Assembly: GCA_025057155.1 (NCBI GenBank)
Contig: JANWYD010000005.1
Span: 124,001 to 188,000, forward strand
DNA length: 64,000 nt
Source of the DNA: Chloroflexaceae bacterium
Lineage (GTDB): Bacteria; Chloroflexota; Chloroflexia; Chloroflexales; Chloroflexaceae
Direction of reading: 5' to 3'
Made by a program: the position numbers and the translations under genes. Under the pieces are notes generated by a model. That model did no database searches. It had not been told where the DNA came from and saw nothing but the letters and a program-made list of their open reading frames with translations. Positions 16,560-24,085 of this stretch are shown one piece after another (position 1 is the stretch's first letter; every line of letters starts with the position of its first letter).

Positions 16560-17482
16560 CAGCGCCTCCCCTTGCGATACGTGCCGTCACGCACCTGCTG
16601 GGCGAAGACCTTCGCCTCGGCGATCCAGGCCGGAATATCCACATTTTGCCAGGCTTCGGGCTTGATTATCGCGCGGATCTGCTCCTCGGTCATACTGGCC
16701 AGTTGCTCGAAGCTGGTCACGCCGGCATTCAGCAGCCGTTGCTCGTAGACCGGGCCGATGCCATTGATGTCAATCAGCGGATCGCGGCCGGGCAGGTGGG
16801 CTAGCTGGCGCGCCTGCTCGCGCCACGCTTCGGTATCCAGTTCGGTCGTCGTCTCGGGATCCGCAATCGCGCGCAAGCGGTCCGGATGCGTGGCCGCGAC
16901 CTGCTCAAAGGTCAGGACTCCGGCTGCGTACAGTCGCTCCTGGTAGGCGGGGCCGATCCCCCTGATGTCGGTCAAAGGATCGCCCTTGCTGCCAGCCAGA
17001 CGGCCCAGGGCCAGACGGGTGGCCGCCAGTTCATCATGAAGGGCCAGGTTGTACTCGCGCAGCATGGCTACGTCCGTAGTCTCGTCAGCAGTGCCCACCT
17101 GCTTTGCCATGAGCGTCTGGCCCTGGGCGCTGGCCGGGGCGCTGGCAGCGGCGCGCAGCGCGGCCAGTTCGGCGCGAAGCTGATCGTTTTCCTGGCTTAA
17201 CGTCGCGACACGGGTGCGCAGGCTGCCCAGTTCGTCCTGCACCGTCTGGAGCGTGCCCTGCGCCGTCTTCAGCTCACTTTCCAGCGCGGCCCGCCGATCG
17301 CCGCAGGCCCGCAGGTCGGCCGCCAGCTTGTCGCGCTCGCCGCGCAGGGCATTCACCTGCGTTTCAACGTCTACTGAGACCACCTGGCGGCGGCGGCGGA
17401 ACCAGATCCAGTCCCATATCCACTCGGCGACAAAACCGATCAGCACGCCCAGCGTCAACCACCAGAGATAGATCAGATTCAT
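16559..17482 (-). CDS. Membrane-anchored coiled-coil protein with twin helix-hairpin-helix domains
   Basis: A 307-residue protein with one N-terminal membrane segment (about 3-25) followed by RRRR, so by the positive-inside rule the bulk is cytoplasmic. A coiled coil covers about 40-115. Two tandem helix-hairpin-helix modules follow: LTDIRGIGPAYQERLYAAGV (about 172-191) and LIDINGIGPVYEQRLLNAGV (about 238-257). These belong to the DUF4332/HhH type, which is linked to nucleic-acid or protein binding. The ATG at 17482 is preferred to an upstream in-frame codon because GGGAGAT precedes it. The stop codon overlaps the start of the Ig/SH3b gene. Together the pair would place a DNA-binding-like module inside and an envelope-binding module outside. 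Confidence 0.82.
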   Translation of the reverse strand: MNLIYLWWLTLGVLIGFVAEWIWDWIWFRRRRQVVSVDVETQVNALRGERDKLAADLRACGDRRAALESELKTAQGTLQTVQDELGSLRTRVATLSQENDQLRAELAALRAAASAPASAQGQTLMAKQVGTADETTDVAMLREYNLALHDELAATRLALGRLAGSKGDPLTDIRGIGPAYQERLYAAGVLTFEQVAATHPDRLRAIADPETTTELDTEAWREQARQLAHLPGRDPLIDINGIGPVYEQRLLNAGVTSFEQLASMTEEQIRAIIKPEAWQNVDIPAWIAEAKVFAQQVRDGTYRKGRR

Positions 17483-17999
17483 CGAACCATCTCCCGCAAC
17501 TACAACTCCTGGTGCATCCAAAAACCCTGCCACGCTCCTCTGACGTGCCGCGACCGATGACCTGCGCGCTGTGCTACACGTCCCGGTCCTGCGCGCATAC
17601 ATGCCGGTATGGCCGGCGGAGCAGCAGGTCAGGTGGAAAGACGGACAGGTCTATAGGTGCAACGCGATCCGCTTTTACGCTACTACGGCTAGCAGCGCAA
17701 TTCCCTATCCAATTGGCTAGATCCGGGCACGCCTCCCGGCTACGCTTGCTGAAGGGAATGGAACGCTTCCATCAGGAGGAGGTTTGAGGAAATCTAGTTG
17801 CTTCACCAGACCGATGCAACGCCGGCCTCTGCCGGCAGGGCTTGGGGCCTGCTCCAACAAGGCGACATCGGCCCCGGAGATTCCTATGCCAACCGGCGCG
17901 CTTGCGGGGATCGGCTATAATGGCCGGTTGGAACAGCTCGGCGCCGGGGGCTGCGCTGTCTGCCCCTGGCGGCTGCACGCTCAACAGAGAGGCATTGCT
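17483..17999. other. Intergenic region with the phosphatase promoter
   Basis: About 517 bases between divergent genes. I see no supported coding frame. The only clear signal is TATAAT at 17916-17921. A short hairpin (GCCGGCctctGCCGGC) lies near 17821. Confidence 0.6.
17916..17921 (+). promoter_or_regulatory. -10 box for the histidine phosphatase gene
   Basis: Perfect TATAAT about 80 bases before the ATG at 18000, with no good -35 hexamer. The leader would be about 72 nt and includes an AGAGAGG ribosome site. Confidence 0.5.
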
Positions 18000-18641
18000 A
18001 TGCGACTGATCATCGTTCGCCACGGCGAGAGCGAATGGAATCGCATTCATCGCTACCAGGGACAACTCGACGCCCCGCTCTCCGAGCTGGGGTTACGGCA
18101 GGCCGAAGCGCTGGCAACGCGCCTCAAGGCCGAGCCGATTGACTACATCTACAGCAGTCCCCTCCAGCGCGCCGCTCGCACGGCGCAGGCCATCGCCGCC
18201 TACCATCCCCACGTCCCCCTGGCCTACAGCGACGCCCTGCTGGAGATTAACCACGGCGAGTGGCAGGGCAAGTACGCTCACGAGGTCGAGGCCCTCTACG
18301 GCCCGGGGTTGCGCGAGTGGCGCGAGCATCCTACCCGCTCCCAGATGCCCGGAGGCGAGAGCTTTTCCAACGTCCTCAAACGCACCCTCGACTTTCGCGA
18401 GGAACTCTGCCGGCGACACCCCGATCAAACCGTGCTGATCAGCACCCACGATGTGATCGTCAAGATCCTGGTCGCCGATGCGCTGGGAATGAACATGGAT
18501 CGGATAAACCGCATCTGGGTGACCAACGCCAGCATCTCGGTCATCGAGTACGGCGCCGATCTGCCCTATCTGGTCAGTCTCAGTGAAGCCTGCCACCTGG
18601 GAACCCTGGCCAGCACCCGTGAGGGGCAGAAGGCCCTCTAA
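18000..18641 (+). CDS. Histidine phosphatase (phosphoglycerate-mutase family)
   Basis: A 213-residue member of the histidine phosphatase superfamily. The N-terminal RHG motif (LIIVRHGESEWN) carries the phosphorylated His9. The second-site LLEINHGEWQGK, the YSSPLQRAARTAQA helix and the late ISTHDVIVK His are all present. It is of the cofactor-independent-looking, broad-specificity GpmB/CobC type rather than a glycolytic mutase, but substrate cannot be inferred. The ATG at 18000 is chosen because AGAGAGG lies nine bases upstream and the family begins there. A second member of the family lies at 51445-52074. The stop codon overlaps the end of a terminator-like repeat. Confidence 0.9.
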   Translation: MRLIIVRHGESEWNRIHRYQGQLDAPLSELGLRQAEALATRLKAEPIDYIYSSPLQRAARTAQAIAAYHPHVPLAYSDALLEINHGEWQGKYAHEVEALYGPGLREWREHPTRSQMPGGESFSNVLKRTLDFREELCRRHPDQTVLISTHDVIVKILVADALGMNMDRINRIWVTNASISVIEYGADLPYLVSLSEACHLGTLASTREGQKAL

Positions 18642-18782
18642 GTAGTGTGTGAACCAGGTTTTTCGCTAAACCCACCCCCTCCCCAACCCTCTCCCGCTGG
18701 GGGAGGGAGTTCGGCTCCTCCCCCCATGGGGGGAGGTTGGGAGGGGGGCGGAAAGGCAACGAACCTTCGTTCACAGACTACT
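18641..18782. repeat. ~140-bp hairpin element with AGTAGTCTGTGAAC ends, copy 1
   Basis: Ends AGTAGTGTGTGAAC and GTTCACAGACTACT are inverted repeats of 14 bp with one mismatch. Inside, TTTTTCGCTAAACCC leads into long CCCTCCCC / GGGGAGGG arms that would fold into a strong hairpin. It starts on the last base of the upstream stop codon, so it may act as a transcription terminator. Confidence 0.75.
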
Positions 18783-18784
18783 AA

Positions 18785-18928
18785 GCGGTCTGTGAATGCG
18801 GGTTTTCGCTAAACCCGCCCCCTTCCCAACTCAACCCTCCCGGGGTGAGGGCGCCTGGCTCCTCCTACCAACGGAGGGAGACCAGTAGAGGGGCGGAAAG
18901 GCAAGGAAGGGCAGTTCACAGACCAGTT
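18785..18928. repeat. ~140-bp hairpin element, copy 2 (tandem)
   Basis: A diverged second copy lies directly after copy 1. It begins GCGGTCTGTGAATGCGGGTTT, contains the TCGCTAAACCC word and ends AGTTCACAGACCAGTT. Confidence 0.7.
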
Positions 18929-18998
18929 GAGGCCAAAATCACACTGCGGTCAGGGGCGCTCCCCGCTGCCTCAACACGTGATAGTGTTCACATCTCCT

Positions 18999-19087
18999 GA
19001 ACACGTTCGCACCGCGGCGGGCGCGGAGGGCCGCAAAAAGTTCATCCTCTCCGTTCCTCTGCGTGCTCTGCGGTAAATCTCAACACG
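18999..19087. repeat. CGCAGAGG-type inverted-repeat element, copy 2
   Basis: Resembles 12751-12852: GAACACGTTCGCACCGCGG at one end and TTCCTCTGCGTGCTCTGCGG then TAAATCTCAACACG at the other. Confidence 0.55.
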
Positions 19088-19090
19088 CCC

Positions 19091-20650
19091 TCAACACGTC
19101 TGGTTGGTCATCAGGCGGCAGCGGTCAAAGAGCAGCGTCCACAGCTTCTCGACCACCTGCCGGGGCACTTCCACCAACTGGTAGTAGAGCATGTCATTCC
19201 AGACCAGTTCGCGACGGATCACCTCTGGCCGGATGAATGTGAACTGGGCGATCAGGCCGATGTTCCAGGCCACCAGGGCCACGGCCCCGATGAGAATGGG
19301 CCATCTGCCCGCCCGCGGCTGCAACCAGGCCAGGAACGTCGCGAGGCCAACCACGAAGATCGGCGTGCACTCGATCAACCGGCGAAAGCCAAAGGCGCCC
19401 CGCAGGTGCCAGGTCGTGCCAAAGGCGCCGTTGATATAGGTCTGCGCCAGGAACCCGGCCAGCAGCAACCCGGCCAGCAGCGCATCCCGGCGCGCCAGCC
19501 AGAGCAGACCCAGCAACCCCAGGGCCAGCACCGGCGCCCATACAAAGGCGCCCCGCCCCGGATCAATGAGCGTATTGAGGAAGTTCGGGCTGCTCCAGAT
19601 GAACTTGCTCGCCACGGTCGGCGAGGGGCCGGGCCGCCCGTTGAGGATCTGGTAGGCCAGCAATTGCGGCGTCAGCGTCACCCCCAGTGTTACGAGAAAT
19701 GCCGCATGGCGGCCGGCAAGCCCCAGGGCCGCGCGCCAGCGTTCCTCTGCCACAAACGCTGCCTGGTGATCCCTCCTCTGCGGAGCAGTTCGGAGAGGCG
19801 GACCCCCCGAAGAACCCGCCGCCAGGACCCCGTAGGTCCAGAGGGCTTCCAGGGCCGGGATGATCAACAACAGCCCCAGTTGTTCGCGGGTCATCACCAT
19901 CAACCCACCGATCAGCCCCAGGGCCATCCACGTACCCAGGCCCCGCTCCAGGGGTCGCCGCCAGTGACGCATCCAGACCGTCAGAAACAGCGCGAAGAGG
20001 AAGAAGCCGGGCGCGTGCGACCACGGCATCAGAATGATGCTGTAGAATACCAGCGAAGAGGCCAGAAAGACGGTGAGCGTCGCCACGGTGGCGGCAAAGT
20101 CGTCGCTGTAGCGGCGCGCCAGCCGGTAGGTCAGCAACAGGCCCAGCAGGCTATACAGCGCCGACATCATACACGTCGCGACGATGTACGCTCGCCCGTA
20201 GCCATCGCGTGGCAGGTTCGCCCCCAGAGCATTGGCGAGGCCCACGGCCATATCGGCCAGCACGAACCCCGGCGCCCAGAGGATCGCCGCGCCAACCGGC
20301 GCGACATTGCGCAGCAGCCCCGTCCGGGGATTGGGGTTCATCGCGTCTTCGCGCAGCAGCGCCCTGGTGATGGCCTGATCGCCGAAACGTTCGGCCTGCG
20401 CGGCGAAGTGCTCGTACTCGTTACGGAAATCGAGATCGCGATCAAAGTAGACCGAGCGCAGATAGGCGTAGTACTGCACCTCGTCGCTCAGGGCCACGCG
20501 CGGCACGCTGAAGGGCAGCAGCAGCAGAAATACCAGGGTAATCACCCACGGACCGGCGTCACCGGCAGCCAGCCAGGACCGGAAACGCACCAGCGCCCGT
20601 AGCCGCCCCGGAGTGGCGGGAGACGTCGTGTGGTCAACAGGTGTATGCAT
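19091..20650 (-). CDS. GT39-like polytopic glycosyltransferase
   Basis: A 519-residue membrane protein with about ten to eleven membrane segments. The first extracytoplasmic loop has the acidic DEVQYYAYLRSVYFDRDLDF, the typical position of the catalytic acidic residue in GT-C enzymes of the PMT/ArnT type. These enzymes transfer sugars from polyprenyl phosphates. The ATG at 20650 is preferred to the longer frame because the region upstream contains a terminator hairpin. It is the last gene of a minus-strand run that includes duplicated lectin/propeller cassettes and other glycosyltransferases. The acceptor and sugar are unknown. Confidence 0.82.
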   Translation of the reverse strand: MHTPVDHTTSPATPGRLRALVRFRSWLAAGDAGPWVITLVFLLLLPFSVPRVALSDEVQYYAYLRSVYFDRDLDFRNEYEHFAAQAERFGDQAITRALLREDAMNPNPRTGLLRNVAPVGAAILWAPGFVLADMAVGLANALGANLPRDGYGRAYIVATCMMSALYSLLGLLLTYRLARRYSDDFAATVATLTVFLASSLVFYSIILMPWSHAPGFFLFALFLTVWMRHWRRPLERGLGTWMALGLIGGLMVMTREQLGLLLIIPALEALWTYGVLAAGSSGGPPLRTAPQRRDHQAAFVAEERWRAALGLAGRHAAFLVTLGVTLTPQLLAYQILNGRPGPSPTVASKFIWSSPNFLNTLIDPGRGAFVWAPVLALGLLGLLWLARRDALLAGLLLAGFLAQTYINGAFGTTWHLRGAFGFRRLIECTPIFVVGLATFLAWLQPRAGRWPILIGAVALVAWNIGLIAQFTFIRPEVIRRELVWNDMLYYQLVEVPRQVVEKLWTLLFDRCRLMTNQTC

Positions 20651-20680
20651 GTTCGCGCGCCACACGCTTCTACCAGGCAG

Positions 20681-20710
20681 GGGTATGGGGAAACCATGTT
20701 TCCCATACCC
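20681..20710 (-). terminator. Hairpin between propeller A and the GT39-like gene
   Basis: GGGTATGGGGAAAC and GTTTCCCATACCC pair almost perfectly around a 3-nt loop. It lies between two co-oriented genes and could end transcription of propeller A or act as a processing site. Confidence 0.55.
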
Positions 20711-20798
20711 CGCCAGATGAAAACCTAGATGATTTGGCAAGACGGGACGGGAAAATCCGGTCTCCCGCACCCCGGTCAGTCCGCAATCCGCAAGCGCG

Positions 20799-23069
20799 CT
20801 AGCGTCGCATGACCGGCAGGTGTGTCCGCGTAAAGGTTACGCTGGTCAGATTAATGGTCGCTGTCAGATGGCCGTCGGTGGGATTGCCGGCGCCGTCAAG
20901 GAAGCGCGCATAGACATAATAGGCGCCAGGGGTGAGTTGATCGGCCCGCAGCCCGCTCGCCAGGCTCCAGTTGGTGATGGTAAAGGTCGTGCCGTCGCCG
21001 GGCGCCTGCACAGGCGTCCAGACCAGACTCGGATCGGTGGCGGGATTATTGACCGGTTGGCGGCTATTAGCCAGCCAGACCCCCCAGAAGCCCCGGCCTG
21101 GATAGGCATTATCGGTAACGGTGAAATTGCTGAAACTCAGGGTGGTCAGAATGGTAGCCTGAGCATTCGAGGTGATGCGCAGCGAGTCAGGCGTTGAACT
21201 CGCCAGCACCGGTTTTACGGGATCGTAGATCAGCGTTTGCTGATAATCCCGCTGATTGCCCGCCCGGTCGCTCACGCGCACAAGCAGATTATTCTCGCCG
21301 AGGGCGATCCGTCCGGGGTAGCCGAGCGCATTGGCGAAGAAGTCATTCTGCATCGGGATGGCGCGCGCGAAACTGGTAATGCTGCGACCGGCCGCCACAT
21401 CCTTGAGATTGCTGCAATCATTGACCCCCCGGACGTCCAGGTAGAAGCCCGGCTCGCGGGTATAGCCGGGATGGCCATCACTTGCCCCGGCGGCGCCGCT
21501 ATCAGCCGGCAGCAGTGGATCGTGCAGGTCATCGCCGGCAGGAGTGAACCGTGGCGCGCGCCGGGCGATGTGCGGATTGCTGATAATAACCGCCGCCTGG
21601 ATCCCCGGGTCAATGATAATATCGTCGCTCTGCGGAGCGCCGGTATCACCATCGGCCTCGCGCACCTGGGTGTACAACTTCACCGGCGTGCAATCCTGGC
21701 CGAACAGACTGGAAGGCAAGGGAATGGTCATCGGGTTGCTGAAGGGCTGCCATCCATTCGAGTCATTGGCCGTATCGGTTGGTGGAGAGTTCCAGCGCCA
21801 GCGGATCTGCGCGGGCTGGCCGCGAATGTTGAGGAAACTCACCCTGACGGTGTTCCTGCCTGGTATGTACTGCGCATTGTCTTCAATGTTGGGGTCCGCC
21901 CCCACATCGGCGCCCGGCTCGGCAGCGAAGAGCAGATACCGCAGCACCGAGGGTCCGCCCCCAAACAACTCGCCGGCCACGTGGGCGTAGGAGGCGTCAC
22001 TGACATTCGCCGACATGCGCGAGTTGAAAATCACCCCTGCGTCGTTCGGAGCGGCGATGGGGTTGGTGAAGGAGGTGCTGCCCCGCGGGCGCACGGCGTA
22101 GTACACGCGCTGGCCGATGTCCACCACGGCGTTCCACTGCAAATGCAGGTTGCCGCTGGAGTCGGCAAAAATATTGGCCGTGCCGAACGTCTTAGCGGGG
22201 CCGGTGATCCGGGTGACGGCCCAGGTATTGCCGTCGCTTGAACTCGACACAAAGATGCCGGAGCCTGAACCGCCCTCGGCGATGCCCCGGTACGCCACGT
22301 AGATGCGACCATCGAGATCGTAGGTTACCGTCGGATCCGCGTAGCCCTCATCAAGGCCCGAAACACGAGTGAGCGCAAATGTGCTCCCGTTCCAGGTGCC
22401 TGCGCGGATGACCAGGCGATCGCTCTCGCCCGCGGTCACCGCAATGGCCATCGCCCCGTTTGGCCCGGCTGCCAGAGCGGGAAAATTGACCGCCGCGTCG
22501 TTGCCGATGCTCACCCGGGGCGACCAGTTTTGCCCATCGTTGTTGGAACGCACGACGAAAGCGGGCCTGTCTGGCTCTCGCCAGGCAACATAGGCGTAAT
22601 TGTCGCTGGAGACCTCAACCACGGCATTGACCGGGAAGGCGCCGCTGGGGCCAGCATACACGGTGCGCTGCGGCCCCCAGTCGCCGTTGAGCGGTTTGCG
22701 CCGGTAGAAGATTGAGCGGCGCTCCTGGTTGATCCAGACATAGTGGACGGCGCCATCGGGGCCGATAGCTATACTGGTGGTCGAAAAGTCGGCCTGACCG
22801 GGGGCATCGCCAAGCCGCGTGGGGTTGGGGAAGTCAAGTGTGCGGTCGCGCTTCTGCCAGACGAAGGCATCGGCGCGATTGGCGTTCGCCGAGAGGAACA
22901 CCTCGCTCCGCGCGGCGACCACGTCGGGGAACTTGATCTCGCGAACGTTCGGGACAGTCGTCTGGCCGAGCAAGCGCGGACCGCTGCCCCCCTGGGCCAG
23001 GCCAGGCGCCGCGGGCAGGAGCAGGGCCACCAGGGTCAGGGCGCTAAGGATGAGAGTCAGGCGGCGCAT
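20799..23069 (-). CDS. Secreted beta-propeller protein, cassette A
   Basis: A 756-residue exported protein. A Sec signal peptide is clear (MRRLTLILSALTLVALLLPAAPGLAQ, cut near residue 25). About 350 residues of repeated propeller-like blades follow, with phrases such as AIGPDGAVHYVWINQ, SSDNYAYVAWRE and DLDGRIYVAYRGIAEGG, similar to sialidase/BNR-type folds but without regular Asp boxes. Two or more Ig-like beta domains make up the rest, ending in a YYVYARFLDGAGNPTDG module. It is a close paralogue of the protein at 24086-26350, and each is preceded by a lectin-like gene, here 21 bases upstream. It is probably a surface or matrix protein that binds or shapes glycan; no catalytic residues can be identified. 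Confidence 0.82.
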   Translation of the reverse strand: MRRLTLILSALTLVALLLPAAPGLAQGGSGPRLLGQTTVPNVREIKFPDVVAARSEVFLSANANRADAFVWQKRDRTLDFPNPTRLGDAPGQADFSTTSIAIGPDGAVHYVWINQERRSIFYRRKPLNGDWGPQRTVYAGPSGAFPVNAVVEVSSDNYAYVAWREPDRPAFVVRSNNDGQNWSPRVSIGNDAAVNFPALAAGPNGAMAIAVTAGESDRLVIRAGTWNGSTFALTRVSGLDEGYADPTVTYDLDGRIYVAYRGIAEGGSGSGIFVSSSSDGNTWAVTRITGPAKTFGTANIFADSSGNLHLQWNAVVDIGQRVYYAVRPRGSTSFTNPIAAPNDAGVIFNSRMSANVSDASYAHVAGELFGGGPSVLRYLLFAAEPGADVGADPNIEDNAQYIPGRNTVRVSFLNIRGQPAQIRWRWNSPPTDTANDSNGWQPFSNPMTIPLPSSLFGQDCTPVKLYTQVREADGDTGAPQSDDIIIDPGIQAAVIISNPHIARRAPRFTPAGDDLHDPLLPADSGAAGASDGHPGYTREPGFYLDVRGVNDCSNLKDVAAGRSITSFARAIPMQNDFFANALGYPGRIALGENNLLVRVSDRAGNQRDYQQTLIYDPVKPVLASSTPDSLRITSNAQATILTTLSFSNFTVTDNAYPGRGFWGVWLANSRQPVNNPATDPSLVWTPVQAPGDGTTFTITNWSLASGLRADQLTPGAYYVYARFLDGAGNPTDGHLTATINLTSVTFTRTHLPVMRR

Positions 23070-23090
23070 AGGGTTGTCCTCTTCTACCGG

Positions 23091-23876
23091 CTAGCGGCTC
23101 GTGACGCTGAAGTCGTCAAAGAGAATCCCTCCCATCGCCCGCGTATACACCCCTGCCCGCCCTGCCGGGAGGGGCTCCGGATCGTATCCCTCGACCACAA
23201 CCGTTCCGTCCAACGTAACGGTGATTGTGTCGCCGGTGACGTTCATTGCCAGCACATGCCACATTCGCTCATCGAACCCCGGTTCCCTGATCTCCACCAG
23301 CGTGGTGGCGACGCCCTGGTACACCCGTTCAAGCACCTGTTTGGGAGTAGCCGGGTACGCATTCTTCAAGATCCGGTAGCGGTAGTAGCTCGCAGTTAGC
23401 GGATCATTGCCGCTATAGCGGGCCACCAGCCCGGCGGTGCCATTGTACAGGTCGTAGAAACTGACCTGCACGGTGTAATCGGTCCACGCCGACGTGCCGG
23501 CGACCGCCGCCGTCTCCAGGGTTGAGGGGTTTCCTGCCGAGGCGGTAAAGCGTTGTTCGAGCCGCCCATTGGCGATCGTCCAGATAGGGCGCTGTTCAGC
23601 CAGCCGGATCGGCTCCAGCGGCACGAACGTCCAGGCGTTGATGGTTGCGGGATCGTCGAAAGTGTCTGCGGCAAGGATTGCAGCCGTCTGGGGCATCGTC
23701 GCCGCCGTCGGATTCGGGCCAATCGTCGGCGTGGGGGGAAACGGCGGATACTCGAGCAAAGGCTCTTGTTCCTGGGCGACACCACGCGGCGCCTGCCAGA
23801 GAGCCACGGCCACGAGCGCGGCGACCAGCAGCAATACCGCCCCGCCGGCAATAGCGGGTCTGATGTAACCTTTCAT
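23091..23876 (-). CDS. Membrane-anchored lectin-like protein, cassette A
   Basis: A 261-residue protein with a short cationic N-terminus, one membrane segment (about 7-28) and a Pro-rich spacer (PPFPPTPTIGPNPT). It ends in a concanavalin-A-like jelly-roll domain of about 190 residues (AWTDYTVQVSFYDLYNG, GLVARYSG, SYYRYRILKN, RAGVYTRAMGGILFDDFSV), the fold of LamG and DUF1080-type glycan-binding domains. The ATG at 23876 is chosen over one two codons upstream because AGAGGG lies eight bases before it. It is paralogous to 26603-27385, including the membrane segment and spacer. It is coupled closely to the propeller gene downstream and is probably outward-facing and glycan-binding. Confidence 0.82.
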   Translation of the reverse strand: MKGYIRPAIAGGAVLLLVAALVAVALWQAPRGVAQEQEPLLEYPPFPPTPTIGPNPTAATMPQTAAILAADTFDDPATINAWTFVPLEPIRLAEQRPIWTIANGRLEQRFTASAGNPSTLETAAVAGTSAWTDYTVQVSFYDLYNGTAGLVARYSGNDPLTASYYRYRILKNAYPATPKQVLERVYQGVATTLVEIREPGFDERMWHVLAMNVTGDTITVTLDGTVVVEGYDPEPLPAGRAGVYTRAMGGILFDDFSVTSR

Positions 23877-24020
23877 AGGCATCCCTCTCGATGGACGCGG
23901 CCCTCTTGCCGTGCGGGTCGCGCAAGGTGAACCTATTGTACTACTGAACGCCAGTGCTTGCGAATAGGAAGAAAGTCTTGACGCACATATGCATCCGCGC
24001 TTGCGCGTAGTATGCGAGAG

Positions 24021-24049
24021 GGTCTGGGAGGACGAGACACTCCCAGACC
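24021..24049 (-). terminator. Stem-loop after propeller B
   Basis: GGTCTGGGAG (24021-24030) pairs with CTCCCAGACC (24040-24049) around a 9-nt loop, just after the propeller B stop. No T tract follows, so the role as terminator is tentative. Confidence 0.5.
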
Positions 24050-24085
24050 CCGTGCGTTTGTGTGGCGGCCTTAACGAGCGGTCGG

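Noticed and set aside
18000-18641. Calling this gene phosphoglycerate mutase gpmA
   Set aside because: Its sequence fits the broad histidine phosphatase family, not specifically the glycolytic enzyme.
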